Below the pieces are notes generated by a model. It saw only the letters and a list, made by a program, of their open reading frames with translations, made no database searches and was not told the DNA's origin. A DNA stretch of 64,000 bases, taken from positions 24,444-88,443 of the forward strand of contig NZ_JANEWG010000016.1 of NCBI RefSeq assembly GCF_028069725.1, given 5' to 3'. Numbering within the stretch: the stretch's first letter is position 1; every line of letters starts with the position of its first letter. The stretch comes from Citrobacter sp. Awk 4. Lineage in GTDB: Bacteria > Pseudomonadota > Gammaproteobacteria > Enterobacterales > Enterobacteriaceae. The position numbers and the translations under genes were made by a program. Positions 51,888 to 62,102 of this stretch are shown piece after piece.

Positions 51888-52602
51888 TCCGCTGTTATGG
51901 CTCATTGTCGTGTTTCTGCTGTTGCTGGTGAGCTTGCCGCACAGTCAGGCGCTGTTTGGCGCGCTGTTTCCCCAACTACCGCGCCCGGTTTATCAGCAGG
52001 AAAGTTTTATCGCACTGGCGTTGGCGCACTTCTGGCTGGTGGGGATTTCGAGCGTGGTTGCTGTGGCGATAGGCGTTGGGGCGGGAATTGCAGTGACACG
52101 TCCGTGGGGGAGCGAATTCCGTCCGTTGGTCGAAACCATTGCGGCGGTTGGACAAACCTTTCCACCGGTGGCGGTGCTGGCGATAGCGGTTCCGGTGATG
52201 GGATTCGGTCAGGAACCGGCGATCATCGCCCTGATCCTTTATGGCGTGCTACCGGTTTTGCAGGCTACCCTGGCAGGGCTGGGGGCAATCCCACAGAGTG
52301 TGGTCAGCGTGGCGCGTGGGATGGGGATGAGTCGCGGGCAGCAGTTGCGCAGCGTTGAACTTCCTTTGGCGGCACCGGTGATTTTGTCCGGTATTCGAAC
52401 GTCGGTGATTATCAATATTGGAACAGCGACTATTGCCTCAACGGTGGGAGCCAGCACGCTGGGCACACCCATTATCATTGGGCTCAGCGGGTTTAACACG
52501 GCCTATGTGATTCAGGGCGCGGTACTGGTGGCGCTCGCAGCAATCATTGTTGATCGTGTTTTTGAACGTCTCGGGCAATACCTTACCCGGCATGCAAAAT
52601 AA
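51871..52602 (+). CDS. yehW: YehW, osmoprotectant-type ABC permease
   Basis: Second permease of the importer, 243 residues with six helices and the EAA loop [20 protein letters not shown] near 142-161. It is the last gene of the operon. Its 3' end overlaps by 20 bp the convergent small gene yohO. Confidence 0.95.
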   Translation: MKPLRDPLLWLIVVFLLLLVSLPHSQALFGALFPQLPRPVYQQESFIALALAHFWLVGISSVVAVAIGVGAGIAVTRPWGSEFRPLVETIAAVGQTFPPVAVLAIAVPVMGFGQEPAIIALILYGVLPVLQATLAGLGAIPQSVVSVARGMGMSRGQQLRSVELPLAAPVILSGIRTSVIINIGTATIASTVGASTLGTPIIIGLSGFNTAYVIQGAVLVALAAIIVDRVFERLGQYLTRHAK

Positions 52603-52690
52603 ACGTATAACCTGCGAGCATGACGCCGCCAATGCCACCGATGGCCATCAGCAGGAAGAGGGTAATAACACCGATTTTAGCTGCGCTCAT
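52583..52690 (-). CDS. yohO: YohO, 35-residue membrane microprotein
   Basis: A small gene too short for ordinary ORF filters. It encodes 35 residues starting [19 protein letters not shown] and ending GYTFILHAG, with one hydrophobic helix and the Gly-rich [14 protein letters not shown] stretch that matches E. coli YohO. The ATG at 52690 is preceded by AAGGAG at good spacing. It is convergent with yehW (20-bp overlap) and lies downstream of mlrA on the same strand. Function unknown. Confidence 0.9.
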   Translation of the reverse strand: MSAAKIGVITLFLLMAIGGIGGVMLAGYTFILHAG

Positions 52691-52749
52691 TTTGCACTCC
52701 TTATGTTAACGGAGCGATTATATGATAAAGCGTATTTGTTAATGAACCA

Positions 52750-53481
52750 TTAAATGCCGAGTAGATGAATATCGTGACCCTGCGCAAGCCATTCAGCAAG
52801 CTGTTGCTGCTGGCCGGGGGTCTGGTTTTCGCCGCACCAGATGAGTAACGTTCGACCATCAAATAGCTCCGGGCGCAACTGATTCAGTGAATGAGGCAGT
52901 ACGTCAACGCGCCATCCCTGCTGACTGGCGATCCACCCCTCCAGCCATAATCGCGTGGTATCGTGAATATTCCAGCCGACGACCAGCGCATCTTTTCCCT
53001 GCTTTTTACGAGCCGAGGCCAGACAAATCGCAATGTAATTAATGAGTACGCCGTCGAGAATACCCAGCAGCGCTTGTAGGGTAGGCTGCTGGCATTGCAA
53101 GCGTCGTCGCAGGGGAATCAACAAGTGTGTGGTGAGTGTTTGGGCGGGGTAATCCTGGCCACGTTCTTTGATCCACAGTCTGAGGCTCTGCAGATTGTTG
53201 CTTTGCAAATAGTGCAACAGAGTCTCTTGCTGTTCGCGCCAGCCGTTCTGTAAATCGATATTATCATTGCTCAGTAGCATTTTGACCTTGCTGACCTGCA
53301 CGCCATTGTCTATCCAGCGCTTGATCTCACGGATCCTGTCGATGTCCGCATCGTTAAACAGGCGATGACCACCGTCGGTTCGTTGCGGTTTCAACAATCC
53401 GTAACGTCGCTGCCACGCGCGTAATGTGACAGGGTTGATATCACAAAGCAAAGCCACTTCACCTATCGTGTAAAGCGCCAT
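52750..53481 (-). CDS. mlrA: MlrA, MerR-type activator of csgD
   Basis: Transcription activator of csgD, hence curli and cellulose; acts with RpoS and the c-di-GMP module YciR/YdaM in E. coli. The 243-residue protein begins MALYTIGEVALLCDINPVTL, a MerR winged helix (about 1-70), and ends with a B12-binding-like fold (about 110-243) whose WNIHDTTRLWLEGW lacks an obvious cobalamin motif. It is divergent from btsS. Confidence 0.95.
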   Translation of the reverse strand: MALYTIGEVALLCDINPVTLRAWQRRYGLLKPQRTDGGHRLFNDADIDRIREIKRWIDNGVQVSKVKMLLSNDNIDLQNGWREQQETLLHYLQSNNLQSLRLWIKERGQDYPAQTLTTHLLIPLRRRLQCQQPTLQALLGILDGVLINYIAICLASARKKQGKDALVVGWNIHDTTRLWLEGWIASQQGWRVDVLPHSLNQLRPELFDGRTLLIWCGENQTPGQQQQLAEWLAQGHDIHLLGI

Positions 53482-53703
53482 CGTCTCACCCTTGCTCGCG
53501 AGGTCCCAGTTTTACTGTAGACGCTCTTTTGCGAACCAGGTAGTTTTGGCTGTTTATTGTTCTGGCGTGGGGTGAAATTGTGCGCACACGCGCGCTTTTG
53601 AGTGATCGTTCTCACGATTTGATGTTTTTATGCAACAGTTCAAAGAAAGTTTAACGGACTCAATGTATGTTACGCGGTTTTAAGTGATGTGTGGTTAGCG
53701 GGT

Positions 53704-55389
53704 ATGTACGAGTTCAATCTGGTGTTGCTGCTGCTTCAGCAGATGTGCGTGTTTTTGGTTATCGCGTGGTTGATGAGTAAAACGCGTCTGTTTATCCCGC
53801 TGATGCAGGTCACGGTTCGTTTACCGCATAAATTCCTCTGCTATATCATCTTTTCTATTTTCTGCATTATGGGCACCTGGTTTGGCCTGCATATTGACGA
53901 CTCTATCGCCAACACGCGTGCTATTGGCGCGGTGATGGGCGGTTTGCTGGGGGGACCGGTTGTCGGTGGGCTGGTGGGACTGACCGGTGGCTTACATCGT
54001 TACTCAATGGGCGGTATGACGGCGCTCAGTTGCATGATTTCTACCATTGTCGAAGGGCTGCTGGGAGGGCTGGTTCACAGCGTGCTGATTCGTCGTGGCC
54101 GGACCGATAAAGTCTTTAGCCCGCTGACGGCGGGGGCGATTACCTTTGTGGCTGAACTGGTGCAGATGCTGATTATTCTGCTGATTGCCCGTCCGTTTGA
54201 AGATGCGCTGCATCTGGTTAGCAACATTGCGGCGCCGATGATGGTGACCAACACCGTCGGGGCGGCGTTGTTTATGCGTATTCTGCTCGACAAACGCGCG
54301 ATGTTTGAAAAATACACTTCGGCGTTTTCGGCGACCGCGCTGAAAGTGGCGGCCTCCACGGAGGGTATCCTGCGTCAGGGCTTTAACGAAGTGAACAGCA
54401 TGAAAGTGGCGCAGGTGCTGTATCAGGAACTCGATATTGGCGCGGTGGCGATTACCGATCGGGAAAAACTGTTGGCGTTTACCGGTATTGGCGACGATCA
54501 CCATTTACCAGGGCGACCCATCTCATCGACCTATACCTTGAAGGCGATTGAAACCGGAGAGGTGGTCTACGCCGATGGCAATGAAGTGCCTTACCGGTGT
54601 TCATTGCACCCACAGTGCAAATTAGGTTCGACATTGGTTATCCCGCTACGTGGAGAGAACCAGCGGGTCATGGGCACCATTAAGCTGTATGAAGCGAAAA
54701 ATCGGCTCTTCAGCTCGATCAATCGCACACTGGGGGAGGGGATCGCCCAGCTATTGTCGGCGCAGATTCTGGCAGGTCAGTATGAGCGGCAAAAGGCGCT
54801 GCTTACTCAGTCGGAAATCAAATTGCTGCACGCGCAGGTGAATCCTCATTTTCTGTTTAATGCGCTCAACACCATTAAGGCGGTGATCCGCCGTGACAGC
54901 GAGCAGGCAAGCCAGCTGGTGCAGTACCTTTCGACCTTCTTTCGCAAAAATTTAAAACGCCCATCGGAGATTGTGACCCTTGCCGATGAGATTGAGCATG
55001 TGAATGCCTATTTGCAGATTGAGAAGGCCCGCTTCCAGTCTCGTCTGCAGGTGACGCTGACCGTGCCGGAGGCGCTTTCGTACCAACAACTGCCCGCATT
55101 TACCCTGCAACCTATCGTAGAAAATGCCATCAAACATGGGACTTCCCAGCTATTGGGAACCGGCGAGGTCTCCATTACCGCGCGCCGGGAAGGGCAATAT
55201 CTGATGCTGGATATTGAAGACAATGCCGGATTGTATGAACCCACTCACAATGCCAGCGGCCTCGGAATGAACCTGGTGGATAAACGACTGCGGGAGCGAT
55301 TTGGCGACGACTACGGCATCAGCGTGGCCTGTGAGCCCGATCGTTTTACCCGAATAACTTTACGACTTCCTCTGGAGGAACACGCATGA
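53704..55389 (+). CDS. btsS: BtsS (YehU), pyruvate-sensing histidine kinase
   Basis: Inner-membrane LytS-type sensor kinase; E. coli BtsS binds extracellular pyruvate and controls btsT. The 561-residue protein (ATG at 53704) has a 5TMR-LYT membrane domain (about 1-180), a GAF domain (about 220-350), a His_kinase domain with the phosphorylated His in [10 protein letters not shown] near 384, and HATPase motifs including IVENAIKHG and SGLGMNL. Four bases overlap btsR. The upstream in-frame start is not conserved. Confidence 0.96.
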   Translation: MYEFNLVLLLLQQMCVFLVIAWLMSKTRLFIPLMQVTVRLPHKFLCYIIFSIFCIMGTWFGLHIDDSIANTRAIGAVMGGLLGGPVVGGLVGLTGGLHRYSMGGMTALSCMISTIVEGLLGGLVHSVLIRRGRTDKVFSPLTAGAITFVAELVQMLIILLIARPFEDALHLVSNIAAPMMVTNTVGAALFMRILLDKRAMFEKYTSAFSATALKVAASTEGILRQGFNEVNSMKVAQVLYQELDIGAVAITDREKLLAFTGIGDDHHLPGRPISSTYTLKAIETGEVVYADGNEVPYRCSLHPQCKLGSTLVIPLRGENQRVMGTIKLYEAKNRLFSSINRTLGEGIAQLLSAQILAGQYERQKALLTQSEIKLLHAQVNPHFLFNALNTIKAVIRRDSEQASQLVQYLSTFFRKNLKRPSEIVTLADEIEHVNAYLQIEKARFQSRLQVTLTVPEALSYQQLPAFTLQPIVENAIKHGTSQLLGTGEVSITARREGQYLMLDIEDNAGLYEPTHNASGLGMNLVDKRLRERFGDDYGISVACEPDRFTRITLRLPLEEHA

Positions 55390-56105
55390 TTAAAGTGCTG
55401 ATTGTGGATGACGAGCCGTTAGCGCGGGAAAATCTGCGGATCCTGTTACAGGTTCAGAGTGATATCGACATTGTGGGTGAATGTTCAAATGCCGTGGAAG
55501 GGATTGGTGCGGTGCATAAACTGCGCCCTGACGTCCTGTTTCTGGATATTCAGATGCCGCGCATCAGTGGGCTGGAAATGGTGGGGATGCTCGACCCGGA
55601 ACACCGTCCTTATATCGTCTTTCTGACGGCGTTTGACGAATATGCCGTTAAAGCTTTCGAAGAACATGCTTTTGATTATTTGCTCAAGCCCATTGAAGAA
55701 GCGCGGCTGGAGAAAACGCTGGCGCGTCTGCGCCAGGAGCGGAGCAAGCAGGATGTTTCGGTACTACCGGAAAATCAGCAGGCATTAAAATTTATCCCCT
55801 GTACCGGACATAGCCGGATTTACCTGCTGCAACTGGATGATGTGGCGTTTGTCAGCAGCCGCATGAGCGGTGTCTATGTGACAAGTAGCGAAGGCAAAGA
55901 AGGTTTTACCGAGTTGACGCTCAGAACGCTGGAAAGCCGCACGCCGCTACTGCGCTGTCATCGCCAGTATCTGGTCAACATGGCGCACCTGCAGGAGATC
56001 CGCCTTGAGGACAATGGGCAGGCTGAACTGCTGTTGCGTAACGGGCAGACGGTGCCGGTCAGCCGTCGCTATTTAAAGACCCTGAAGGAGGCGCTGGGTC
56101 TGTAA
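55386..56105 (+). CDS. btsR: BtsR (YehT), LytTR response regulator
   Basis: Partner of BtsS. The 239-residue protein has a receiver domain (about 1-120) with acidic Asp9-Asp10, phospho-acceptor Asp54 in LFLDIQMP and Lys near 104, then a LytTR DNA-binding domain (about 135-239) containing [10 protein letters not shown]. It overlaps btsS by ATGA. An ERIC element follows 6 bp after the stop. Confidence 0.96.
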   Translation: MIKVLIVDDEPLARENLRILLQVQSDIDIVGECSNAVEGIGAVHKLRPDVLFLDIQMPRISGLEMVGMLDPEHRPYIVFLTAFDEYAVKAFEEHAFDYLLKPIEEARLEKTLARLRQERSKQDVSVLPENQQALKFIPCTGHSRIYLLQLDDVAFVSSRMSGVYVTSSEGKEGFTELTLRTLESRTPLLRCHRQYLVNMAHLQEIRLEDNGQAELLLRNGQTVPVSRRYLKTLKEALGL

Positions 56106-56111
56106 ATCATG

Positions 56112-56238
56112 TATACTCGTCGCGCTTCAAGTTGCAGCTGCGTTAGCTGCGCTCGCTCACCCCAGTCACATAGTTTTCTATGCTCCAGGGGATTCGTTCG
56201 CTTGCTGTCTTGCTGCAACTCGAATTGCTTAGAGTATA
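56112..56238. repeat. ERIC (IRU) element, 127 bp
   Basis: Imperfect palindrome bounded by TATACTC and GAGTATA. The interior holds the ERIC landmarks CTTCAAGTTGCAGCTGCG, CTCACCCCAGTCAC and CCAGGGGATTCG and the TTGCTGCAACTCGAA arm. Its length equals the canonical ERIC. It fills the btsR-yehS gap and would be in any read-through transcript. Confidence 0.93.
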
Positions 56239-56283
56239 AAATTAGCCCCGCATTTTTTATTTTTCATCATCACCGAAGGCTCT

Positions 56284-56754
56284 ATGGTCAGTAACGATAT
56301 TTTACGCAGCGTCCGCTACATCCTGAAAATGAACAATAACGATCTGGTGCGTATTTTCGCGCTGGGGGAAGCCGAAATAACGGCAGAACAACTGGTTCCC
56401 TGGCTGCGTAAAGAAGATGAAGAGGGATTTGTGCGTTGTCCTGACATCATGTTGTCGTGCTTCCTGAACGGTCTGATTTATGAGAAACGTGGGCGTGATG
56501 AGTCGGCTCCGGCGTTAGCGGTCGAACGTCGTATTAACAACAACATTATGCTGAAGAAACTGCGCATCGCGTTTGCACTGAAAACCGATGATATCCTTGC
56601 TATTTTGACCGAACAGCAGTTCCGCGTATCAATGCCGGAAATCACTGCCATGATGCGCGCTCCTGAGCACAAAAACTTCCGCGAATGTGGCGATCAGTTC
56701 CTGCGTTATTTTCTGCGTGGGTTAGCGGTGCGCGAGCACGCCAAAAAAGCGTAA
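56284..56754 (+). CDS. yehS: YehS, DUF1456 protein
   Basis: A 156-residue cytosolic protein made of two DUF1456 repeats (about 1-70 and 85-150), each with an RILRSVRY- or KLRIAFAL-like helix and a conserved FLNG or FLRG end. E. coli YehS is the same length. Function unknown; no catalytic motif is apparent. An upstream ERIC separates it from btsR. Confidence 0.92.
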   Translation: MVSNDILRSVRYILKMNNNDLVRIFALGEAEITAEQLVPWLRKEDEEGFVRCPDIMLSCFLNGLIYEKRGRDESAPALAVERRINNNIMLKKLRIAFALKTDDILAILTEQQFRVSMPEITAMMRAPEHKNFRECGDQFLRYFLRGLAVREHAKKA

Positions 56755-56763
56755 ACGTCCCAT

Positions 56764-56789
56764 GCCTGATGCGCGTCGCGCTATCAGGC
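56764..56789. repeat. REP element after yehS
   Basis: GCCTGATGCGCG and the imperfectly matching CGCTATCAGGC form a REP-type palindrome just after the yehS stop. Confidence 0.8.
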
Positions 56790-56825
56790 GCTACCGGATA
56801 ACAGTTTCACCACACTTTCCGACAT

Positions 56826-56855
56826 AAAAAAACGCTGCCGAAGCAGCGTTTTTTA
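56826..56855. terminator. Bidirectional terminator between yehS and metG
   Basis: AACGCTGC and GCAGCGTT form a stem over CGAA, flanked by A and T runs, between convergent genes. Confidence 0.93.
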
Positions 56856-56861
56856 TGCAGA

Positions 56862-58898
56862 TTATTTTACCTGCTGACCCGGTTTCGCACCTTCATCCGG
56901 GCTTAACAGGAAAATGTCCTTTCCACCAGGGCCTGCGGCCATCACCATCCCTTCAGAGATGCCGAAGCGCATTTTGCGCGGCGCCAGGTTGGCGACCATC
57001 ACCGTATGGCGACCGATCAGCACTTGCGGATCAGGATACGCCGTACGGATCCCCGAGAAGACGTTACGTTTCTCACCGCCGAGATCGAGCGTCAGACGCA
57101 GCAACTTATCGGAGCCGTCAACAAACTCAGCATTTTCGATCAGTGCGATGCGCAAATCTACTTTGGCGAAATCATCAAAGGAGATGGTTTCCTGAATCGG
57201 GTCGTCAGCCAGCGGACCGGTGACCGGGGTGCTGTTCAGCGCTTTCACTTCTTCTTTCGAGGCTTCCACTAACGCTTCAACCTGCTTCATATCGATACGG
57301 TTGTAGAGCGCTTTGAACACATTGACCTTGTGAGCGAGCAGCGGCTGTGCCATGGCATCCCAGCTCAGTTCTGTATTCAGGAACGCTTCCGCACGTTCGG
57401 TCAGCGTTGGCAGAACCGGCTTCAGATACGTCATCAGAACGCGGAACAGGTTGATGCCCATTGAGCAAATCGCCTGCAGGTCGGCGTCGCGGCCTTCCTG
57501 TTTCGCAACCACCCACGGCGCCTGTTCATCGACATAACGGTTGGCGACGTCAGCCAGCGCCATGATTTCACGGATCGCTTTACCGAATTCACGGCTTTCC
57601 CACGCTTCGCCAATCACCGCTGCGGCGTCGGTGAAGGTTTTATAGAGCGCAGGGTCGGCCAACTCAGAAGCCAGTACGCCATCAAAACGCTTGTTAATAA
57701 AGCCCGCGTTACGCGATGCAAGGTTAACCACCTTGTTCACGATATCGGCATTCACACGTTGCACGAAATCTTCCAGATTCAGGTCGATATCATCGATACG
57801 GGAAGAGAGCTTCGCGGTGTAGTAGTAACGCAGGCTATCGGCGTCAAAATGGTTCAGCCAGGTGCTGGCTTTAATGAAGGTGCCGCGCGATTTGGACATC
57901 TTCGCACCGTTCACCGTCACATAGCCGTGAACAAACAGGTTAGTCGGTTTGCGGAAGTTGCTGCCTTCCAGCATCGCCGGCCAGAACAGGCTGTGGAAGT
58001 AGACAATATCTTTACCGATGAAGTGATACAGTTCGGCAGTACTGTCTTTCTTCCAGTATTCGTCAAAGCTTACGGTGTCGCCGCGCTTGTCGCACAGGTT
58101 TTTGAATGAACCCATGTAGCCGATTGGCGCATCCAGCCAGACGTAGAAATATTTGCCCGGCGCATTCGGAATTTCAAAACCGAAGTACGGCGCATCGCGG
58201 GAGATGTCCCACTGTTGCAGACCGGATTCAAACCATTCCTGCATTTTGTTCGCGACCTGCTCCTGCAGCGCGCCGCTGCGGGTCCACGCTTGCAGCATCT
58301 CGCTGAAAGAGGGCAGGTCAAAGAAGAAGTGTTCAGAGTCACGCATCACCGGCGTGGCGCCGGAAATCACGGATTTCGGCTCGATAAGCTCAGTCGGGCT
58401 GTAGGTCGCGCCACACACTTCACAGTTATCGCCGTACTGGTCCGGGGATTTACATTTCGGGCAGGTGCCTTTGACAAAACGGTCAGGCAGGAACATGCCT
58501 TTTTCCGGATCGTAAAGCTGAGAGATGGTGCGGTTTTTGATAAAACCGTTCTCTTTCAGGCGCGAGTAAATCAGCTCGGACAATTCACGGTTCTCGTCGC
58601 TGTGCGTCGAGTGGTAGTTGTCATAGCTGATGTTGAAACCGGCGAAATCCGTCTGATGCTCCTGACTCATTTCGGTAATCATCTGCTCAGGCGTGATGCC
58701 CAATTGCTGTGCCTTCAGCATGATTGGCGTGCCGTGGGCGTCGTCTGCGCAGATGAAGTTAACCTGATGGCCGCGCATTCGCTGGTAACGGACCCAGACA
58801 TCAGCCTGGATGTGCTCCAGCATATGGCCGAGGTGGATAGAGCCGTTTGCGTACGGCAGCGCGCACGTTACCAGAATTTTCTTCGCGACTTGAGTCAT
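56862..58898 (-). CDS. metG: MetG, methionyl-tRNA synthetase
   Basis: Charges tRNA-Met. With the ATG at 58898 it has 678 residues (E. coli 677). The class I HIGH motif is HLGH (22-25), the zinc knuckle uses CPKCKSP and CEVCGA (about 145-161), and the KMSKS loop is KMSKSRG near 333-339. The C-terminal tRNA-binding/dimerisation domain (about 575-678) is present. The first in-frame start would add 27 residues not in orthologues. It is divergent from mrp. Confidence 0.97.
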   Translation of the reverse strand: MTQVAKKILVTCALPYANGSIHLGHMLEHIQADVWVRYQRMRGHQVNFICADDAHGTPIMLKAQQLGITPEQMITEMSQEHQTDFAGFNISYDNYHSTHSDENRELSELIYSRLKENGFIKNRTISQLYDPEKGMFLPDRFVKGTCPKCKSPDQYGDNCEVCGATYSPTELIEPKSVISGATPVMRDSEHFFFDLPSFSEMLQAWTRSGALQEQVANKMQEWFESGLQQWDISRDAPYFGFEIPNAPGKYFYVWLDAPIGYMGSFKNLCDKRGDTVSFDEYWKKDSTAELYHFIGKDIVYFHSLFWPAMLEGSNFRKPTNLFVHGYVTVNGAKMSKSRGTFIKASTWLNHFDADSLRYYYTAKLSSRIDDIDLNLEDFVQRVNADIVNKVVNLASRNAGFINKRFDGVLASELADPALYKTFTDAAAVIGEAWESREFGKAIREIMALADVANRYVDEQAPWVVAKQEGRDADLQAICSMGINLFRVLMTYLKPVLPTLTERAEAFLNTELSWDAMAQPLLAHKVNVFKALYNRIDMKQVEALVEASKEEVKALNSTPVTGPLADDPIQETISFDDFAKVDLRIALIENAEFVDGSDKLLRLTLDLGGEKRNVFSGIRTAYPDPQVLIGRHTVMVANLAPRKMRFGISEGMVMAAGPGGKDIFLLSPDEGAKPGQQVK

Positions 58899-59062
58899 AG
58901 TAGGTATTACTTCTTCTCTATTAAAAGGGGGTTCTGATGTTACCTGAAAGGCCATAACTACGCCAAGCGATAAGGGCATTTATCCATAAATGAATATTTG
59001 TTACGACTGGAGTAGACTAGGTAGTTACAATCGTGTTTTCAGAACAACAAAAAGGAGTCGGG

Positions 59063-60172
59063 ATGAACGCACAATCCCAGGCCAAATCACCAGAAACCTT
59101 GCGCGCTATGGTTGCCGGGACGCTGGCGAATTTTCAGCACCCCACTTTGAAGCATAATCTTACGACGCTTAAAGCGTTGCATCACGTTGCCTGGATGGAT
59201 GACACGCTGCACGTTGAGCTGGTCATGCCGTTTGTCTGGCATAGCGCGTTTGAGGTGTTAAAAGAGCAATGCAGTGGCGACCTGCTGCGGATCACTGGCG
59301 CGAAAGCGATCGACTGGAAATTGTCGCACAACATTGCGACGCTTAAGCGCGTGAAAAACCAGCCGGGCATTAACGGGGTGAAGAACATCATCGCGGTCAG
59401 CTCCGGCAAAGGCGGAGTGGGTAAATCGTCTACCGCGGTGAACCTGGCACTCGCGCTGGCCGCAGAAGGGGCGAAAGTCGGCATTCTGGATGCGGATATT
59501 TACGGTCCGTCGATTCCAACCATGCTCGGTGCGGAAAACCAACGTCCAACGTCACCTGACGGCACCCACATGGCGCCGATTATGTCTCATGGGCTGGCGA
59601 CGAACTCTATCGGCTATTTGGTGACAGAAGACAATGCCATGGTATGGCGTGGTCCAATGGCCAGCAAAGCGTTGATGCAGATGTTGCAGGAGACGTTGTG
59701 GCCCGATCTGGATTACCTGGTTTTGGATATGCCGCCGGGAACCGGTGACATTCAATTGACGCTGTCTCAGAACATTCCGGTGACGGGTGCTGTGGTCGTC
59801 ACGACCCCGCAGGACATTGCGCTTATCGATGCCAAAAAAGGCATTGTGATGTTCGAGAAAGTCGAAGTGCCTGTGCTGGGTATTGTTGAAAACATGAGTA
59901 TGCATATCTGTAGCCACTGTGGTCATCATGAGCCAATCTTCGGCACGGGCGGCGCGCAGAAGCTGGCAGAACAGTACCGTACTCAGTTACTGGGACAGAT
60001 GCCGCTGCATATTAGCCTGCGCGAAGACCTCGACCGGGGGACGCCGACGGTGATCAGTCGTCCTGACAGTGAATTCACGGCCATGTACCGTGAACTGGCT
60101 GACCGTGTTGCCGCACAGCTGTACTGGCAGGGTGACGTTATCCCGGGCGAAATTGCCTTCCGCGCGGTCTAA
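59063..60172 (+). CDS. mrp: Mrp (ApbC), Fe-S cluster carrier ATPase
   Basis: ParA/MinD-type P-loop NTPase that carries and transfers Fe-S clusters. The 369-residue protein has an N-terminal DUF59-like segment (about 1-85), the deviant Walker A SSGKGGVGKS (113-122), the switch LDADIYGPSIP, DMPPGTGD, and the cluster-binding CSHC near 283-286. The ATG at 59063 follows AAAGGAG. A weak hairpin (60199-60240) after the stop may terminate it. Confidence 0.97.
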   Translation: MNAQSQAKSPETLRAMVAGTLANFQHPTLKHNLTTLKALHHVAWMDDTLHVELVMPFVWHSAFEVLKEQCSGDLLRITGAKAIDWKLSHNIATLKRVKNQPGINGVKNIIAVSSGKGGVGKSSTAVNLALALAAEGAKVGILDADIYGPSIPTMLGAENQRPTSPDGTHMAPIMSHGLATNSIGYLVTEDNAMVWRGPMASKALMQMLQETLWPDLDYLVLDMPPGTGDIQLTLSQNIPVTGAVVVTTPQDIALIDAKKGIVMFEKVEVPVLGIVENMSMHICSHCGHHEPIFGTGGAQKLAEQYRTQLLGQMPLHISLREDLDRGTPTVISRPDSEFTAMYRELADRVAAQLYWQGDVIPGEIAFRAV

Positions 60173-60198
60173 TATTCGTTAATTTACGCCGCTAACGC

Positions 60199-60240
60199 TT
60201 CGCTACATCAATATTAAATTGGTGTGGCGAAGGCTTTTAA
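60199..60240 (+). terminator. Possible mrp terminator
   Basis: GCTTCGC and GCGAAGGC can pair across an AT-rich loop, with TTTT following. The long loop makes it uncertain. Confidence 0.4.
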
Positions 60241-60405
60241 CCCGCTACGTCTGCCATTTCGCTTATCTTTTTTAAAGGTAACGCACATATCTGAAATCAA
60301 AACGCAACGCTATCTAAGTGATGGCAGAAAGCGTAAGAATGAATTTGCAGGGAATAATAGAGAAAAGGGTCTTTGTATCCCCCCCGGAAAAGAGGGGGAA
60401 TTTAT

Positions 60406-60729
60406 TTATCGATGATAAAAAATCTCGCCGTCATAGGCCTTCACGATTTTTCCATCGGTATCGTTGATCAGAACGTAAGCGCTACCCATGTAAGTCCAGT
60501 GAGTTCCCGCATCCGGTGCAGGCAAGTTGCGCTGTTGCCACTGCTTAATTTTGTACTCATCTGTCCGGTACAATTGCGGTACGGTATCCCCGGGTTTGAA
60601 ATGGGTGAAGTCGGCAACAAATCCGCTTAATTCATACTGAGCGATGCCTGTTTTGGCTCCCGTAGCAGCCCAGGCGGTGCTGGTTGCTAACATCAGGACG
60701 CCGATCAACATCTTTTTCTTCATACCCAT
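60406..60729 (-). CDS. rcnB: RcnB (YohN), periplasmic nickel/cobalt homeostasis protein
   Basis: Small periplasmic protein that modulates Ni and Co efflux by RcnA. The 107-residue precursor has a signal peptide (MGMKKKMLIGVLML to about AWA). The mature part, with FKPGDTVPQLYRTDEYKIKQ, DAGTHWTYMG and the end KAYDGEIFYHR, closely resembles E. coli RcnB. The ATG at 60729 has GGAG at 5-nt spacing; an ATG two codons on is an alternative. It keeps the E. coli position and orientation relative to mrp, but rcnA and rcnR are not next to it. Confidence 0.9.
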   Translation of the reverse strand: MGMKKKMLIGVLMLATSTAWAATGAKTGIAQYELSGFVADFTHFKPGDTVPQLYRTDEYKIKQWQQRNLPAPDAGTHWTYMGSAYVLINDTDGKIVKAYDGEIFYHR

Positions 60730-61199
60730 ATACTCTCCACTTTCCACTTTATCGGGTCATAAAATTTAGCCGTGTATCATTCCCACCGCGTGGTATGTGT
60801 GACAAGCGATTTTTTGTAATCATATCCATTATTTCGTAAAAAGTGTAAACGAAAGTACGAATAAACGGTATTACTCCCCCGTAGTACCCTATGTAAACAG
60901 AGGTTTTAAGAATCATCCAGGTCAATGGATATTGTATGGCGCAGACAGAGTTTCGTGTTTCCTGCGCCAGGATATACCTGTATTACGGATCCAGGAGTGT
61001 GCGCCTGGCGTGTTTCCCAGGGTATTGCGTAGGCGTTATTTTTTGCTAATTTGCTAATGTTACTATTAATACTGACATAACCTTATGGACCGTTGGCTTT
61101 GAGTTGCTCAATACCGCGTTATCATCAATATTAACGACAAAAGAAGAGGCCAGCCTTAAATGTTCCATTACTCGCCTTTAGTATGTTCTAAGGTGAAAA
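60730..61199. other. 470-bp accessory spacer upstream of rcnB
   Basis: AT-rich, with no supported gene. It holds an RcnR-type operator at 60872-60886 and a 24-codon frame on the minus strand (roughly 60824-60750) with no convincing ribosome-binding site. A short direct repeat GCTAATTTGCTAAT is near 61047. Where E. coli has rcnA and rcnR, nothing recognisable remains. Confidence 0.5.
60872..60886 (-). promoter_or_regulatory. RcnR-type operator upstream of rcnB
   Basis: TACTCCCCCGTAGTA (minus strand TACTACGGGGGAGTA) fits the RcnR/CsoR-family pattern of TACT and AGTA flanking a G run. It is 143 bp before the rcnB start. In E. coli such sites lie between rcnA and rcnR. Binding is inferred from motif only. 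Confidence 0.6.
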
Positions 61200-61982
61200 T
61201 TATTGCCCCCTGAATAAATAGCTCAGAAAACCATGCTTAGTCGGTTTTTCAGGTGTTTTGGGGGATGGCGGTTGTAAACTCTCCGCCAGATGTTCAGTTC
61301 TTTCTTTGATAACGCCAATAGCATTACGATAACGGATGTAAAAACTGTCAACATCGTGATATGAAGGATCAATTTTATTTTGTTCGTCTAACATGCTGCT
61401 AATGGATTGAAATGAAATTTGCCAACATTGATCAACAAATTGACTGCTCAAATCTGGCGTCAGGTTAGCTGATTCCGATAATTTATCAAAATGCAAAAGA
61501 TGGGTAACAACAAAGTCATAAACAGCATCAAGTTTTTTGAAGGTCTCGGATAAGCAAAAAATACAGTATGCGGCATAGGCTTCACGATCATTACCACAAG
61601 GGCAATAGACGGAATATTGTTTACTTAACGCAATTGCAATGTCACGATACTTCGTCGCGCCATTGTATTCAACTTCATTCACCCCGTCAGCATAGAGTGG
61701 GCTACACGCTTTCAGGAATAACCTGAAATAGACTTTATTACACCAGTAATCATTATTGATCGCGACAAAATTTTCACTTTTCTCAAAATTATCAAGCATC
61801 AAACTTGTCGCCAGTTCGAGTGATTTTATATTGTCATCGTTGATATCTACCTTAGCCTGATTGAATACACGGAACAATTCAGAGACGTTAAAAAGCCCAA
61901 GACTGTTAGGTTCAAATTTAACTTTTCTATTACGCTCAGAAACAGAATTCACTAGCGCATTAATGTAAATGGGCTGTACCAT
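61200..61982 (-). CDS. Unknown cytosolic protein, last gene of the autotransporter cassette
   Basis: Not recognised. It is a 260-residue mostly helical protein with no signal peptide or membrane helix. A cysteine pattern C-x-C-x9-C-x2-C (128, 130, 140, 143: YCPCGN and YCIFC) could bind a metal. The C-terminal tail after about 237 is Pro/Lys rich (PPSPKTPEKPTKHG) and ends FLSYLFRGQ. The ATG at 61982 has AAGG upstream; an in-frame GTG at 61991 is possible. Base composition is more AT-rich than the core genes. It follows the small secreted protein by 120 bp on the same strand. Confidence 0.75.
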   Translation of the reverse strand: MVQPIYINALVNSVSERNRKVKFEPNSLGLFNVSELFRVFNQAKVDINDDNIKSLELATSLMLDNFEKSENFVAINNDYWCNKVYFRLFLKACSPLYADGVNEVEYNGATKYRDIAIALSKQYSVYCPCGNDREAYAAYCIFCLSETFKKLDAVYDFVVTHLLHFDKLSESANLTPDLSSQFVDQCWQISFQSISSMLDEQNKIDPSYHDVDSFYIRYRNAIGVIKERTEHLAESLQPPSPKTPEKPTKHGFLSYLFRGQ

Positions 61983-62102
61983 ATCACTCACCTTACCAAA
62001 AGAGAAAAATTGTTTTTATGCAAAGAGTAGCAGAGGTCGATATGTATTAAAAAATACTCAATAAAGTGTTTTATGACTGCCTGGTTTTGGTCCAGTTATC
62101 GC

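Noticed and set aside
60750..60824. 24-codon frame in the rcnB leader
   Set aside because: Weak ribosome-binding context and no similarity to RcnA or RcnR; kept only as part of the spacer description.
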